From contig NZ_QZFU01000036.1 in assembly GCF_003598715.1 (NCBI RefSeq), positions 124,001-188,000 on the forward strand: 64,000 bases of DNA, read 5' to 3'. This document shows, piece after piece, positions 17,907 to 27,134 of the stretch. The notes below the pieces were generated by a model. It saw nothing but the letters and a program-made list of their open reading frames with translations, was not told the DNA's origin and made no database searches. The position numbers and the translations under genes are program-made. The stretch's first letter is position 1. The number at the start of each line of letters is the position of its first letter. The stretch comes from Nocardia panacis. Lineage in GTDB: Bacteria; Actinomycetota; Actinomycetes; Mycobacteriales; Mycobacteriaceae.

Positions 17907-17929
17907 ACATCCCCCCGAACGGGGGGAAC
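17907..17929. promoter_or_regulatory. C6-N4-G6 inverted repeat between divergent transporter and peptidase genes
   Basis: ACAT-C6-GAAC-G6-AAC. It is 82 bp upstream of the substrate-binding protein start (minus) and 54 bp upstream of the aminopeptidase start (plus). Near-identical to 11738-11760. Its position allows control of both directions. Confidence 0.55.
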
Positions 17930-17982
17930 CGGGCGCGCCATCGGTCGGCTACCGTGGGCCGTCACCGATTTCGAGGACAGGT

Positions 17983-18876
17983 ATGTCGATCGATATTCCA
18001 GGGGTCGGGATCGGGCACTGGTCCGATCCGATCGGCGAGACAGGGTGCACCGTCGTCCTCTTCCCGCCGGGCGCCACCGCGTCGTGCGAGGTGCGGGGCG
18101 GCGCTCCGGCGTGCCGCGAGCTGGCGGCGCTGTCCCCCGACAAGACCGTCCCGTTCGCCGACGCGGCGGTGCTGACCGGCGGTTCCGCGTTCGGACTCGC
18201 GGCGGCCGACGGCGTCATGCGCTTCCTGGAGGAGCGCGGGCGCGGCGTGCCGACGCCGGCCGGCCCGGTGCCGATCGTCCCGACCATGGCGATCTTCGAT
18301 CTCGGCGCGGGCGACCCGGCCGCGCGACCCACCGCCGAACACGGGTATCAGGCGGCCATGGCCGCGACAGCGGACGCGGTGGTCACCGGCCGTGTCGGGG
18401 CAGGCGCGGGCGCCTACACCTCGCAGTGGCGCGGCCCGGCAGGCCGCCGTCCCGGCGGCGTCGGCTGGGCACAGCGCAGACTCGGCGAGCTGGTCGTCGG
18501 GGCGCTGTGCGTGGTGAACGCCTTCGGCGATATCGACGACGGGACGGCCGAGATCACCCTGGACGCGGTCGCACAGCTGCACCCCGAGGACACTCCGGTC
18601 CGCACGCACACCACGATCGGCGTCGTCGTCACCAATGCCCGGCTGGACAAGATGGGCGCGCACATCCTCGCTCAAGGCGCGCACGACGGCCTGTCCCGCG
18701 CGCTCACCCCACCGCATTCCCGCTTCGACGGCGACGGATTCATCACCGCCGCGACAGGAACGGTCGACACCAATGTCGACGTGGTGCGGCTGATGGCATT
18801 GGCCGCGGTGACCGACGCCATCCGATCGTCTACGAGCCCACGCTGTTCCACAGATCGCAGTGGTGCTCCCGACTGA
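17983..18876 (+). CDS. P1-family (DmpA/NylC-like) self-processing aminopeptidase or hydrolase
   Basis: 297 residues from ATG 17983, preceded by GAGGACAG. Family landmarks: VGIGHWSDPIGETGCTVVLF at the N-terminus, GGAPACRE, LTGGSAFGLAAADGVM, GRVGAGAGA and TTIGVVVTNARLDK. These Ntn-type enzymes cleave themselves in front of a Ser or Thr that becomes the nucleophile. The predicted Thr is T210; the preceding residue is His209, where family members I recall have Asn or Gly. Divergent from the peptide importer, so it may hydrolyse imported peptides, including beta-peptide bonds. Its 3' end overlaps the convergent esterase by 47 bp. Confidence 0.82.
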   Translation: MSIDIPGVGIGHWSDPIGETGCTVVLFPPGATASCEVRGGAPACRELAALSPDKTVPFADAAVLTGGSAFGLAAADGVMRFLEERGRGVPTPAGPVPIVPTMAIFDLGAGDPAARPTAEHGYQAAMAATADAVVTGRVGAGAGAYTSQWRGPAGRRPGGVGWAQRRLGELVVGALCVVNAFGDIDDGTAEITLDAVAQLHPEDTPVRTHTTIGVVVTNARLDKMGAHILAQGAHDGLSRALTPPHSRFDGDGFITAATGTVDTNVDVVRLMALAAVTDAIRSSTSPRCSTDRSGAPD

Positions 18877-20419
18877 GGTCGACTGCCCGAATACCACCGT
18901 CGCCGGGAGCGAATGCCTGCACATACGGCACGGCGGCGTCGGGGCGCAGCGCAGGCCATTGGGGCAGGCCGGGTCCGTTCGGATCGCCTGTCGCGGCGAA
19001 GCGCCCCCACGAACGAATCATCGCCTCGGCGAGGCGTTCTTGATCCGGCGTGAGTTTCGCGGACACCCCCGCCAGATCGAAGAGGTATGCCAGCTCCGAA
19101 GCATGGTAGGCGCCCGGTGGGATCCCGGCGGGATCGGCGAAGACGACAGGTGCTTCCCGGTCGGCGAATTCATACGCGAAGGTGGGTACACGATCGGCCA
19201 GTAAGCGGTTGGCGGTCAACGTGTTACACACGAATACCCGGTCGGTGGTGAGGGTTGCCCACGCGAGTGTGGGGGTGCCGAAGGCATCCAATGGGTAGGT
19301 ATCGGCAACCCGGTCCGCATCGCCACCGAAGGAGTCTTGTAGCAGTTCGCGGTAACGATCCGCCGAAATGCCCTGTGGGTAGGCGCCACTGACGTTGAGT
19401 CGGTCCTCGTCCAATGTGTTGCCCGACAGCACAGGCACCTGATTGAAGCGGTGCTCGTGCAATACCGTGACCGGGTTCTCCGGCAGCACGCTGTTCCCGT
19501 AGATCGGGCTCCATTTGAGCTTGGCTCCGGCCGCGAGCAACTCCGCGACGGATTTACCGCGCAGACACGCCGCCGCTTCCGCACCGGTGCAACCGAGTTC
19601 GGTCGCCAATCCGACGCCGACCTGCTCGGCGCTCGCACGCGACACCCACGAGGACCCGGCCCGCGACCCCGGACCGATCCCGTTCTTCGGCCAGTCCTTC
19701 AGGCAGCCACCGCTTTGCAGAATCACCTTGTCGAACAGCCCGGCCGAGGACGGCGAAACCACATGGGCACAGACGGAACGACCACCCGCCGACTCACCGA
19801 ACAAAGTGACATTGCCGGGGTCGCCCCCGAATGCCGCCACATTGCGCCGCACCCACCGCAACGCCGCCTGCTGATCCTGCAACGCGATATCGCTCGATCG
19901 ACCGAGGTCTGGGTGGGCCAGAAAACCGAACACACCGAGCCGATAGTTGAATGTCACCACGACAGCGTCGGCGAGAGTGCTGAGCCGCCGCGCGTCGAAG
20001 TCGGCCCCGGCACCGGCGATGAAGGAGCCACCGTGCACCCACACCAGCACCGGGCGGGGCGTTTGGTCATGCGGCGCGGTGACATTCAGAGAGAGGCAGT
20101 CTTCCGAAACACTCGGCTGGGTGATCTGCCCCGCCCGTTGGGGACACCGATCGCCGGGCGTGCTCGCCTCTCTCGGCTCCACCCAGTGAGCCGGGGGTCG
20201 CGGCGGCTCCCATCGCGCCGCACCGACGGGAGCCGCAGCGTAGGGAATACCTTGAAAAAGCCTGTACCCCACCGCATTCACGCCACGCACGGGTCCGGAA
20301 TCAGTCTGAACCACGACTTCGTCCCCCGGATCCGCACCGGCCTGCGCCACCCCCGGCGCCCCCACCAGCAACCCCACGAGAACAGCGAGCACTCCCCATT
20401 TTCTTCGGTCAACTGTCAT
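18830..20419 (-). CDS. secreted carboxylesterase (type B, alpha/beta hydrolase)
   Basis: 529 residues from ATG 20419 with AAAGAGGCG upstream; the open frame to 20545 has no better start. The N-terminal signal peptide ends near VAQAGA. Nucleophile elbow FGESAGG, oxyanion-hole region WVHGGSF and YRLGVFGFL, and a C-terminal GAYHASELAYLF carrying the likely catalytic His identify the cholinesterase/carboxylesterase family. Substrate unknown. The last 47 bp are convergently overlapped by the aminopeptidase gene. Confidence 0.9.
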   Translation of the reverse strand: MTVDRRKWGVLAVLVGLLVGAPGVAQAGADPGDEVVVQTDSGPVRGVNAVGYRLFQGIPYAAAPVGAARWEPPRPPAHWVEPREASTPGDRCPQRAGQITQPSVSEDCLSLNVTAPHDQTPRPVLVWVHGGSFIAGAGADFDARRLSTLADAVVVTFNYRLGVFGFLAHPDLGRSSDIALQDQQAALRWVRRNVAAFGGDPGNVTLFGESAGGRSVCAHVVSPSSAGLFDKVILQSGGCLKDWPKNGIGPGSRAGSSWVSRASAEQVGVGLATELGCTGAEAAACLRGKSVAELLAAGAKLKWSPIYGNSVLPENPVTVLHEHRFNQVPVLSGNTLDEDRLNVSGAYPQGISADRYRELLQDSFGGDADRVADTYPLDAFGTPTLAWATLTTDRVFVCNTLTANRLLADRVPTFAYEFADREAPVVFADPAGIPPGAYHASELAYLFDLAGVSAKLTPDQERLAEAMIRSWGRFAATGDPNGPGLPQWPALRPDAAVPYVQAFAPGDGGIRAVDLSREHHCDLWNSVGS

Positions 20420-20549
20420 GACGCCTCTTTCACTCGCCACGACCCTAACGTCGATGATCTTGGATATCTCGAAACGCGCGATGTGCGCCTTACCCGCCTT
20501 TTGCGCGGAACCTGTTGCGCCGCCGGCGCTGTCGCAACCGCGCACAAAG

Positions 20550-21479
20550 TCAAGGCAACTCCAGGACCGCCTTGCCGTGCAGGCGGCGGTTCAGCAGCGC
20601 GTCGGCCGCTTCGCCGACGCGCGTCCAGTCGCCCCGCCAGACGATATTCGGGTCCAGGGCGCCCGCCGCGACTCGCTCGGCCAACCAGGTCAGGTCGGGG
20701 GCGAGATCCTTGCAGGCCAGGAGGAAGAAGGTGACGATTGAACGATCGTGGCGGCCCTGATCACCGAAGAACGCTCCGAACGGGAACACCTCGCCCGCAC
20801 CCGCGACGTGACCGACCGCGACGAGAGTTCCGCCCTCGGACAGGTTTTGGTAGGCGTCGACGAGAACGGGGCCACCCACCAGATCGATCACACCGTCGAC
20901 AGTCGCGTCCAGGTCGGCGAGATCACCGATGACCTCGTCGGCGCCGAGTTCGCGCAGACCGCGCGCATGTGTCGCGGGATCCCCGGTCGAGGCGATGACA
21001 TGCGCACCGGCGAGATGGGCGAGTTGCACCGCGTAGCGACCGGTGCCGCCGGTCGCTCCCGTGATCAGAACCCGCTGCCCCAGCAGGGATCCGAGTCGGC
21101 GCAGCGAGCGCAGGGCACTCGCACCCGCGACCGGAACCGTACTTATCGCGCCAGGGTCCGCGCCGGCCGGAATCACGCCGATGAGGTCGGTGTCGACCGC
21201 GCGCAGCTCCGCCCACGCACCGTCCCAGCCGAGCGTGACCACCGGTGTCCCCACCGGCGGGCCGGAGCCGTCCGCGGCCGCGCGCTCGACGACCCCCGCC
21301 GCATCCCAACCCAATACCGAGCCTTCGGCCGCCTCGGCAACCCCGTATCGAAGCTCCCCATTGTTGAGCGAGGTCGCGGTCACCCGAACCACCGCCTGAT
21401 GTGGCGTCGGCTCCGGATCCGGCACCTCACCGATCCGCAATCCAGCCGCGACTGCGTGGTCCACGACCAATGCGCGCAT
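20550..21479 (-). CDS. quinone-oxidoreductase-like medium-chain reductase
   Basis: 309 residues from ATG 21479 with AAAGGTG upstream. GroES-like N-terminal domain, then the NADPH-binding ITGATGGTGRYAVQLAHLAG. The catalytic zinc ligands of alcohol dehydrogenases are missing, which fits the zeta-crystallin/QOR group. Divergent from a TetR gene with a 15-bp inverted repeat in between, so it is probably induced by an electrophile or drug through that repressor. Confidence 0.88.
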   Translation of the reverse strand: MRALVVDHAVAAGLRIGEVPDPEPTPHQAVVRVTATSLNNGELRYGVAEAAEGSVLGWDAAGVVERAAADGSGPPVGTPVVTLGWDGAWAELRAVDTDLIGVIPAGADPGAISTVPVAGASALRSLRRLGSLLGQRVLITGATGGTGRYAVQLAHLAGAHVIASTGDPATHARGLRELGADEVIGDLADLDATVDGVIDLVGGPVLVDAYQNLSEGGTLVAVGHVAGAGEVFPFGAFFGDQGRHDRSIVTFFLLACKDLAPDLTWLAERVAAGALDPNIVWRGDWTRVGEAADALLNRRLHGKAVLELP

Positions 21480-21542
21480 GCCACAACACCTTTCGAGTAG
21501 CAAAACCCTGTCGCGCTCCGCTGCCGGGCGCGGGGTCCAAAA

Positions 21543-21557
21543 TGCCACCCAGTGGCA
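21543..21557. promoter_or_regulatory. candidate TetR operator
   Basis: TGCCAC-CCA-GTGGCA is a perfect 6-bp inverted repeat with 3-bp spacer, located in the 133-bp gap between the divergent reductase (21479) and TetR gene (21613). Confidence 0.5.
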
Positions 21558-21612
21558 ACTGCTGTCAAGAGGCGATAGGCAAGCGGGGGCGTCCGGTTGC
21601 TAGTCTGTCAAC

Positions 21613-22293
21613 ATGACCGACGCACGGGCGCCCCTGCGCGAACGCAAGAAGCAGCGCGCTCGGCAAGCGCTGATAGACACCGCACTCGACCTGTTCACCG
21701 AGCGCGGCTTCGACAACACGACCCTCGACGAACTCTGCGACACGGTCGATATCTCCAAACGCACGTTCTTCCGCAACTTCACCAGCAAGGAAGACGTCGC
21801 CATGGCACCGCTGCGGGATCTGTGGACCGCCTTCCCGACCGAGCTGAGCCGGCGCGACGCCGGCACCGAGCCATTGCGCCTGACGCTGCAGAACAGTCTG
21901 CTGGCGGCATTGGCTCTGATGCCACAGGACTGGGCGCCGCGAGCCGCACGCAGCCACCGCCTCGCCCGAAGCACACCATCGATGAGCGCGAACAACCTCC
22001 AATTCTGCGACAACACAATTCGCGATTCCCTCGACACACTCCGCGCCCGCTACGCCATCGATCCGCGCACCGATCAGCGTCCCCGCCTCGCGCTCGATAT
22101 CGTCGTCGCCGCCTTCCATTGCGCTATCGACAACTGGATCGCCGATCCCGGCGACCTTGACGCGGCCACACTCGCCGCTCATATGCGTGTGGTGTTCGAT
22201 GCCATACCCGACGCGCTCACCATGGTTCCGGCACCGGTACCGGTCGAATCGAATTCGATCGCGCACCAGACGGTTCCGAATCGACCGGAGTAG
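21613..22293 (+). CDS. TetR-family regulator
   Basis: 226 residues from ATG 21613. The N-terminal HTH reads ALIDTALDLFTERGFDNTTL then DTVDISKRTFFRNFTSKED, a full TetR DNA-binding domain at about residues 15-60. The C-terminal ligand domain is unremarkable. Divergent orientation suggests autoregulation and control of the reductase at 20550-21479. Confidence 0.92.
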   Translation: MTDARAPLRERKKQRARQALIDTALDLFTERGFDNTTLDELCDTVDISKRTFFRNFTSKEDVAMAPLRDLWTAFPTELSRRDAGTEPLRLTLQNSLLAALALMPQDWAPRAARSHRLARSTPSMSANNLQFCDNTIRDSLDTLRARYAIDPRTDQRPRLALDIVVAAFHCAIDNWIADPGDLDAATLAAHMRVVFDAIPDALTMVPAPVPVESNSIAHQTVPNRPE

Positions 22294-22492
22294 AATAATT
22301 TGGGCAGAAAATCGGTGGAGCACCTGACTCGATCGGCTAATAGCTATCTTCAGGTCGGCGACTTGCGTGACCTGGACAATTGAGCCGCAGTCTGCTCGCT
22401 GGAGGCATGCGAGTCGCGAGAACGTATCCGATGTGTCAGGGAAACGCTCCGGAGTCGACAATCCCGGTTCGTACGAACCGAAAGGGAAGTCC

Positions 22493-22882
22493 ATGCCCAT
22501 CATCGATCCCAATGTGAGCAGCCAAGGCACCAAAACGGCGAAACGCGGACGAACAGCCGTCAAGCTCGTGGCAGAAGACGGCGAAGCCAGCCTGATCCTT
22601 GACGGTGGCCTCATTTCGGTGACTGCCAACGCCAGGCTGACCGAAACGGACGGAAGTCCCATCGAGGGCAAGACCATCAAGTTCTGTCCCGGACATTCCA
22701 AGAAGGTCCACGGCACGGCGGTCACCGATCCGGAGGGGAACGCCGAATACGACTCGGGCAGCAACGCCGCCAACCCATTTACCTGGGTTTCGGCACTGCT
22801 GGAAGGCTACACCGCGATCTTCGACGGAGACCCCGACTACCAAGGGGCGACGTCCCACGCCTCGCTCACCCTCAAAGGCTGA
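22493..22882 (+). CDS. small Ig-like beta-sandwich protein, no signal peptide
   Basis: 129 residues from ATG 22493, preceded by AAAGGGAAG; the open frame continues upstream to 22367 without a good start. The body resembles bacterial Ig-like repeats (ISVTANARLTETDGSPIEGKT, GTAVTDPEGNAEY, GYTAIFDGDPDYQGATSHA). No signal peptide, lipobox or membrane segment is present, which is odd for a fold normally seen outside the cell. It is followed by a second small beta-sandwich protein 97 nt downstream. Function unknown. Confidence 0.7.
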   Translation: MPIIDPNVSSQGTKTAKRGRTAVKLVAEDGEASLILDGGLISVTANARLTETDGSPIEGKTIKFCPGHSKKVHGTAVTDPEGNAEYDSGSNAANPFTWVSALLEGYTAIFDGDPDYQGATSHASLTLKG

Positions 22883-22932
22883 GACAGATCATTCAGGAGG
22901 GTTGCGTTCCAGTCGTTTCCATGGCGATCAAG

Positions 22933-22965
22933 CGACCCGGCGTGGGCATGCCCACAGCCGGGTCG
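22933..22965 (+). promoter_or_regulatory. strong hairpin just upstream of the RBS at 22.97 kb
   Basis: CGACCCGGC (22933-22941) pairs with GCCGGGTCG (22957-22965), and GTGGG pairs with CCCAC inside, leaving a 4-nt loop and one bulged A. The stem ends 3-4 nt before the AAGGAGA ribosome-binding site of the next gene. It could act as an intercistronic terminator, an attenuator or an RNA-stability element. Confidence 0.5.
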
Positions 22966-22979
22966 GAAAGGAGAACGGC

Positions 22980-23522
22980 ATGACCAAGCAATCCGGCGGC
23001 ACCGCCACGCAGGCACGCAAGCAGGAGTTCATCGCGAACTTCATCCAGGACGGTGAATTCAACAACCCTGCCATCGGGGATTCGGAAGCGAAACCCTATC
23101 GGGTGATCAAGGGTCCGGAGAATCTCGGACAGTGGCAAGTAGAGGGCACAGCAGTTCTGTACGGCCGCAAACTCACCGAGGAAAAACATCAGGCGCTCGA
23201 TATCGGCTCCGCGACCCTCACTCAAGAGTTTTCGGCTCCGCAGGGCCGCAAGGTCGAGATCACCTGGAAGCACAGCATCAACACCGATCCGGAATGCCAA
23301 GGACAGGGCTCGCAGGAGTACGACGTCGTCGTGCTGGACTCCGACCAGAAGGAGATCATCTCCCGCAGCTACCAACCCCACAGCAAGTCCTTCGCCACGG
23401 CCCCGAATCCACTGTGGTTCGAGGTGCGGGACGCGGGTTCCTACACGATCCAATTCCAGGGCCGGACCAGCAAAGCCTGCGGCCCGCTGATCTATCAGGT
23501 CGTGGGCAAGGCAGCCGAGTAG
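22980..23522 (+). CDS. DUF642-like/galactose-binding-fold small protein, no signal peptide
   Basis: 180 residues from ATG 22980 with an excellent AAGGAGA. The start resembles the carbohydrate-binding-like repeat of DUF642 proteins: ANFIQDGEFNNPAIG, LGQWQVEGTAVLYG, LTQEFSAPQGRKVEITWKHS and AGSYTIQFQG. No export signal is seen. It probably forms a unit with the Ig-like gene upstream, with a hairpin between them. Function not recognised. Confidence 0.7.
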   Translation: MTKQSGGTATQARKQEFIANFIQDGEFNNPAIGDSEAKPYRVIKGPENLGQWQVEGTAVLYGRKLTEEKHQALDIGSATLTQEFSAPQGRKVEITWKHSINTDPECQGQGSQEYDVVVLDSDQKEIISRSYQPHSKSFATAPNPLWFEVRDAGSYTIQFQGRTSKACGPLIYQVVGKAAE

Positions 23523-23628
23523 CGAATACTCGCGATATCGGCTGCCCGCCCGGGATCTGCAGCGAAAGCTGCTCTACCGGGGGTCGCCGCGACCCACCCC
23601 ACTCGATGCGGGGTGGGCGGGCGATGAC

Positions 23629-24819
23629 TCAGGACGCGCAGAGGGCTGCGTCGACGGCCGCGATCATGTCGGTCTGGATGGTGGGGGCGGTGGGGTATTG
23701 GTTGACGGCGACGGTGACGGCCTCGCCGGATTTCGTGTAGCCGGTGCGGGTTCGGAAGCCCACGATGGAGCCGCCGTGACCCCAGACCTCCTTGCCGCAG
23801 GAGCTGGTGATGCGGGCCAGACCGAGACCGTACTGCCAACCAGGGTTGATCTCATCGGCCGGGACGGTGCGTTGCATCTCGGCGAGCTGCGGTGCCGGCA
23901 ACAGCTTGCCATTGAGCAGTGCGAGGAAGAAGCGGTTCAGTTCTCGGCCGGTGGAGATCATCGCGCCCGCTGCCCCGGCCCACGTGGTGTTCTGGTCGGT
24001 GAGATTCAGCGACTTGTCTTCGACCAGGGCGTATCCCTGCGGGTGCGGGCCGGGGATATCGGTTTGCTCCGGTGCGGGCAGGAAGGTCGCGGTCAGGCCG
24101 AGTGGTTCGGCGATGCGGCGCTTGATCTCGGACGCGAGGCTCTGCCCGGTCAGTTTCTCGATGATCATGCCGATGAGAACGTAGTTGGTGTTGCTGTAGG
24201 AGAACCTCTCGCCGGGGGGAAAGTTGGCGGGGTGTCTGGTCCATGACATCCGCACCAGCTCGTTCGGCTGGAAGATCTTGCGGATCGAATCCTCTTTGTC
24301 GAATTCGGGTTCCTTCGAGTAATCCGGGATTCCACTGGTGTGCTGCAGCAGATTTCGCACCGTGATCTTGTTCGCGTCGTAGCCGACACCGCGCACCACA
24401 CCGGGCAGATACTGCTCGATCGGTGCGTCGAGTTCCAGTTTGCCCTCGGCGACCAACTGCAGCGCCACCACGGCCACGAAGGTCTTGGTGTTGCTGCCGA
24501 TGCGCACCCGCGCATCGGCCGGGAACGGCTTGCCCGATACCGCATCCCCGATACCGTGGTTGTATTCGCGCACCTTGTCGCCATTGGTGAGCACCGCCTG
24601 GGTGCCCGGCACCTGGTCGGCGCCGACCAGGCGTTCCAGCGCCGCCGCCAGCGCGGCGGGCTCCTCGGCCGAGGTCGGTTGCGCGGCGGTCGATTTCGCG
24701 GAATCGGTCTGGTCGGAGCCGCAGGCCCCGACCAGCGCGGCGGCCAGGACCAGCACCGCCACCCTCGCGCACGCGCCTCGAACAACGTTGTTGGACAACG
24801 TATTACACCTTCTCTTCAT
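23629..24819 (-). CDS. beta-lactamase-family (class C-like/serine hydrolase) lipoprotein
   Basis: 396 residues if started at ATG 24819. A TTG seven codons later has a better ribosome-binding site (AGAAGG) and gives the same lipobox (ALVGAC). The active-site motifs are S-x-x-K in GSNTKTF, Y-x-N in FSYSNTNY and HGG in GHGGSIVGF, so the serine hydrolase machinery is intact. Members include D-amino-acid peptidases, esterases and low-activity beta-lactamases; which one applies cannot be told. A 12-bp palindrome AACAACGTTGTT overlaps the start region. Confidence 0.85.
   Translation of the reverse strand: MKRRCNTLSNNVVRGACARVAVLVLAAALVGACGSDQTDSAKSTAAQPTSAEEPAALAAALERLVGADQVPGTQAVLTNGDKVREYNHGIGDAVSGKPFPADARVRIGSNTKTFVAVVALQLVAEGKLELDAPIEQYLPGVVRGVGYDANKITVRNLLQHTSGIPDYSKEPEFDKEDSIRKIFQPNELVRMSWTRHPANFPPGERFSYSNTNYVLIGMIIEKLTGQSLASEIKRRIAEPLGLTATFLPAPEQTDIPGPHPQGYALVEDKSLNLTDQNTTWAGAAGAMISTGRELNRFFLALLNGKLLPAPQLAEMQRTVPADEINPGWQYGLGLARITSSCGKEVWGHGGSIVGFRTRTGYTKSGEAVTVAVNQYPTAPTIQTDMIAAVDAALCAS
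24781..24792. promoter_or_regulatory. 12-bp palindrome at the start of the beta-lactamase-like gene
   Basis: AACAACGTTGTT is a perfect palindrome, followed by a partial copy GGACAACGTATT. It lies inside the first codons of the gene at 23629-24819, or at its true start if the TTG codon is used. Possible operator of an unlinked repressor. Confidence 0.3.
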
Positions 24820-25011
24820 TGAGGAAACAGTAGAGGTGGCGCGCGGTTCCACCGAGGGTGCGGGCTCCCGAATCATGGGCGTGGCCGCACCCCCACCCAC
24901 CATCATGCCCGACTCCCCCAACCTCGCAGCGTCCCTGTGGTAACCCGCCGCTGAACCGGCACGACTTCGGAGATGTCCGGGGAAGGCCGGCCCTTCGACC
25001 ATGATGGGGTC

Positions 25012-27027
25012 ATGACGAACCTCCGCAGCGGGGTGTTGGCCGCAGGGATAGCACTGACGCTGGTGATCGGGGCCGGATGCGCGCGGGCATCGGAGACAGT
25101 GGGGCTTCGGTTCACGGTCGCCGAGGGATTGAACAGCAACGAATTCGTAAGGGCGGGACCGGTCGCGGCGCACCCTGTGTTGCGCTCGGGCCGGGAACCA
25201 CGGCTCGTGGTGGCCTTCCCGGCCGGTGACAGCGGTGTCGGAGTGTGGTTCGCACCCCTGTCCGATCCGGCTTCCTGGACCGTCACGAAAGCATCACAGC
25301 CGCTGCGGGAGCACGATTCGCAAGGACGAGCGCTGTTCGGTGCCACGTTCGAAGCCACGATCGCGGCACCGGAACTGGTACTTAAGCAGGCGATCCTTTC
25401 AAGTATCCGAGTACTGCGCGACTTCGACAGCAACGGCACGGTTCCGCCGGAAGTCCTTGTCGCACCGCGTATTTCAGCCGACAAACTCGACTGGTCACGA
25501 GACCGCATCGACGGCGCGCCCGGCTACCACCTGACCGTCACCGTGACCGAGGGCAGTGTGCGACCGGACGGCACGGCCCTCGCCGCAGGCGCCGACGGCC
25601 GAATCGGCCTGCGGATCTCCGCATCGACCGGTGACACACCACTGACGCCCCTGCCCGGAAGCGAGCTGCTCAACGGCACGCAGCGCCGTCTCCCGGCCGC
25701 GGAGAACACACTCACGTACCTAAGCTACCGGGAGAAATTCCTCGCGGGCTCATGGCATTTCGACACCTACTTCGGCCGGGACACCCTCATCGCGCTGCAG
25801 TTGCTCATGCCCGTGCTCACGCCCGCCGCACTGGACGCCGGATTCGATTCGGTCCTGACCCGGCTGAGCCCGGAAGGTCTGGTAGCCCACGAGGAGTCGA
25901 TCTCGGAGCACGCCGTCCTCCAGCATCGCCGCCAGGACGGAACCTCAAGCGCCGCACCGACCTACGACTACTCGATGATCGACGAAACCTATCTACTGGC
26001 CCCCGTGCTCGCCGCCTATCTGCTCGACGATCTTGCCGGTGCGGCGCATGCCCGCGAATACTTCCGAGCCGATCCCCGTCGCACGACAGCGCTGGTCACC
26101 AACCTGCGCCGAGTCGTGGCAACGGCGGCCGCGTTCGCACGAGATCCGCGGTACACCAATCTGATCGGACTACCGACCGGTAAGGCGGCAGGGCAGTGGC
26201 GCGACAGCGCCGACGGCCTGGCGGGCGGGCGGTACCCGTACGACGTGAACTGTGTCCTCGTGCCCGCCGCGCTCGAGGCCGCCGCGCGTTTGGCAGGCAG
26301 CGGACTGCTCGATCTCGACGATGCCGCCAGGGCGGCGCTGGCCCCGGCGGCCGGCGACGCGAAGATCTGGCGATCCGAGGCGACCCGCCTGTTCGCGGTG
26401 ACCGAGAGCAATACCGATGCCGCCCAAGCCATCACGGACTATGCCGCCGAGGTCGGGGTCCGGCCCGATGACGCGCTCGCCGCACTCGGCCCGAATCCCT
26501 TCGCTTTCCACGCCATCGCCCTGGACGCCGACGGCAGGCCGATCCCCCTCCTGCATTCGGACGAGGTCTTCGACCTACTGTTCGGATCACCCACCCCCGA
26601 GGCGCTCACCCGCGAGATCGCGGCCATGGCCGCGCCGTTTCCCCTGGGTCTGCGGACCGGCGCCGGCCTGCTCGTCGCGAACCCGGTCTTCGCCGACCCC
26701 GGTGTGCGGCAACGGATCACCGCACACGACTACCACGGCACCGTCATCTGGTCCTGGGTGCAGGCCGCCTTCGCCGCAGGCCTGAACCGCCAACTCGCCC
26801 GCACCGACCTATCCGACACCCTCCGTGACCAACTCACAACCGCCCGAAAAGCCCTGTGGCAGAGCATAAATGCTGCAGCGTCCATATTGAATTCGGAACT
26901 GTGGAGCTGGACCTACCGCGACGGCGCCTACCGGCCGGTGGCGTTCGGCGCGGGAACCGCCGACGTGACCGAATCCGATGCCGCCCAGCTGTGGAGCACC
27001 GCCTACCTCGCCATCACCCCGCCGTGA
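25012..27027 (+). CDS. lipoprotein with glycogen-debranching-like (alpha/alpha)6 barrel
   Basis: 671 residues from ATG 25012. The signal peptide ends in a lipobox (LVIGAGC). The catalytic-barrel region resembles amylo-alpha-1,6-glucosidase: SWHFDTYFGRDTLIALQLL, YDYSMIDETYLLAPVLAAYL, GQWRDSADGLAGGRYPYDVN and YHGTVIWSWVQAAFAAGL. A beta-rich N-terminal part of about 230 residues precedes it. It probably acts on an extracellular oligosaccharide; the substrate is unknown. It is divergent from the beta-lactamase-like gene, with about 190 bp between the starts. Confidence 0.75.
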   Translation: MTNLRSGVLAAGIALTLVIGAGCARASETVGLRFTVAEGLNSNEFVRAGPVAAHPVLRSGREPRLVVAFPAGDSGVGVWFAPLSDPASWTVTKASQPLREHDSQGRALFGATFEATIAAPELVLKQAILSSIRVLRDFDSNGTVPPEVLVAPRISADKLDWSRDRIDGAPGYHLTVTVTEGSVRPDGTALAAGADGRIGLRISASTGDTPLTPLPGSELLNGTQRRLPAAENTLTYLSYREKFLAGSWHFDTYFGRDTLIALQLLMPVLTPAALDAGFDSVLTRLSPEGLVAHEESISEHAVLQHRRQDGTSSAAPTYDYSMIDETYLLAPVLAAYLLDDLAGAAHAREYFRADPRRTTALVTNLRRVVATAAAFARDPRYTNLIGLPTGKAAGQWRDSADGLAGGRYPYDVNCVLVPAALEAAARLAGSGLLDLDDAARAALAPAAGDAKIWRSEATRLFAVTESNTDAAQAITDYAAEVGVRPDDALAALGPNPFAFHAIALDADGRPIPLLHSDEVFDLLFGSPTPEALTREIAAMAAPFPLGLRTGAGLLVANPVFADPGVRQRITAHDYHGTVIWSWVQAAFAAGLNRQLARTDLSDTLRDQLTTARKALWQSINAAASILNSELWSWTYRDGAYRPVAFGAGTADVTESDAAQLWSTAYLAITPP

Positions 27028-27134
27028 TCGGTGACGGACGTAGTCGGCGTCCGTGACCTTCGCCCCTAGGTGCCGCGACCGCGCGCCGGTCACCGTGATC
27101 AGGTGCGATGCGACCAGCGGGAGGGATGGAACCG

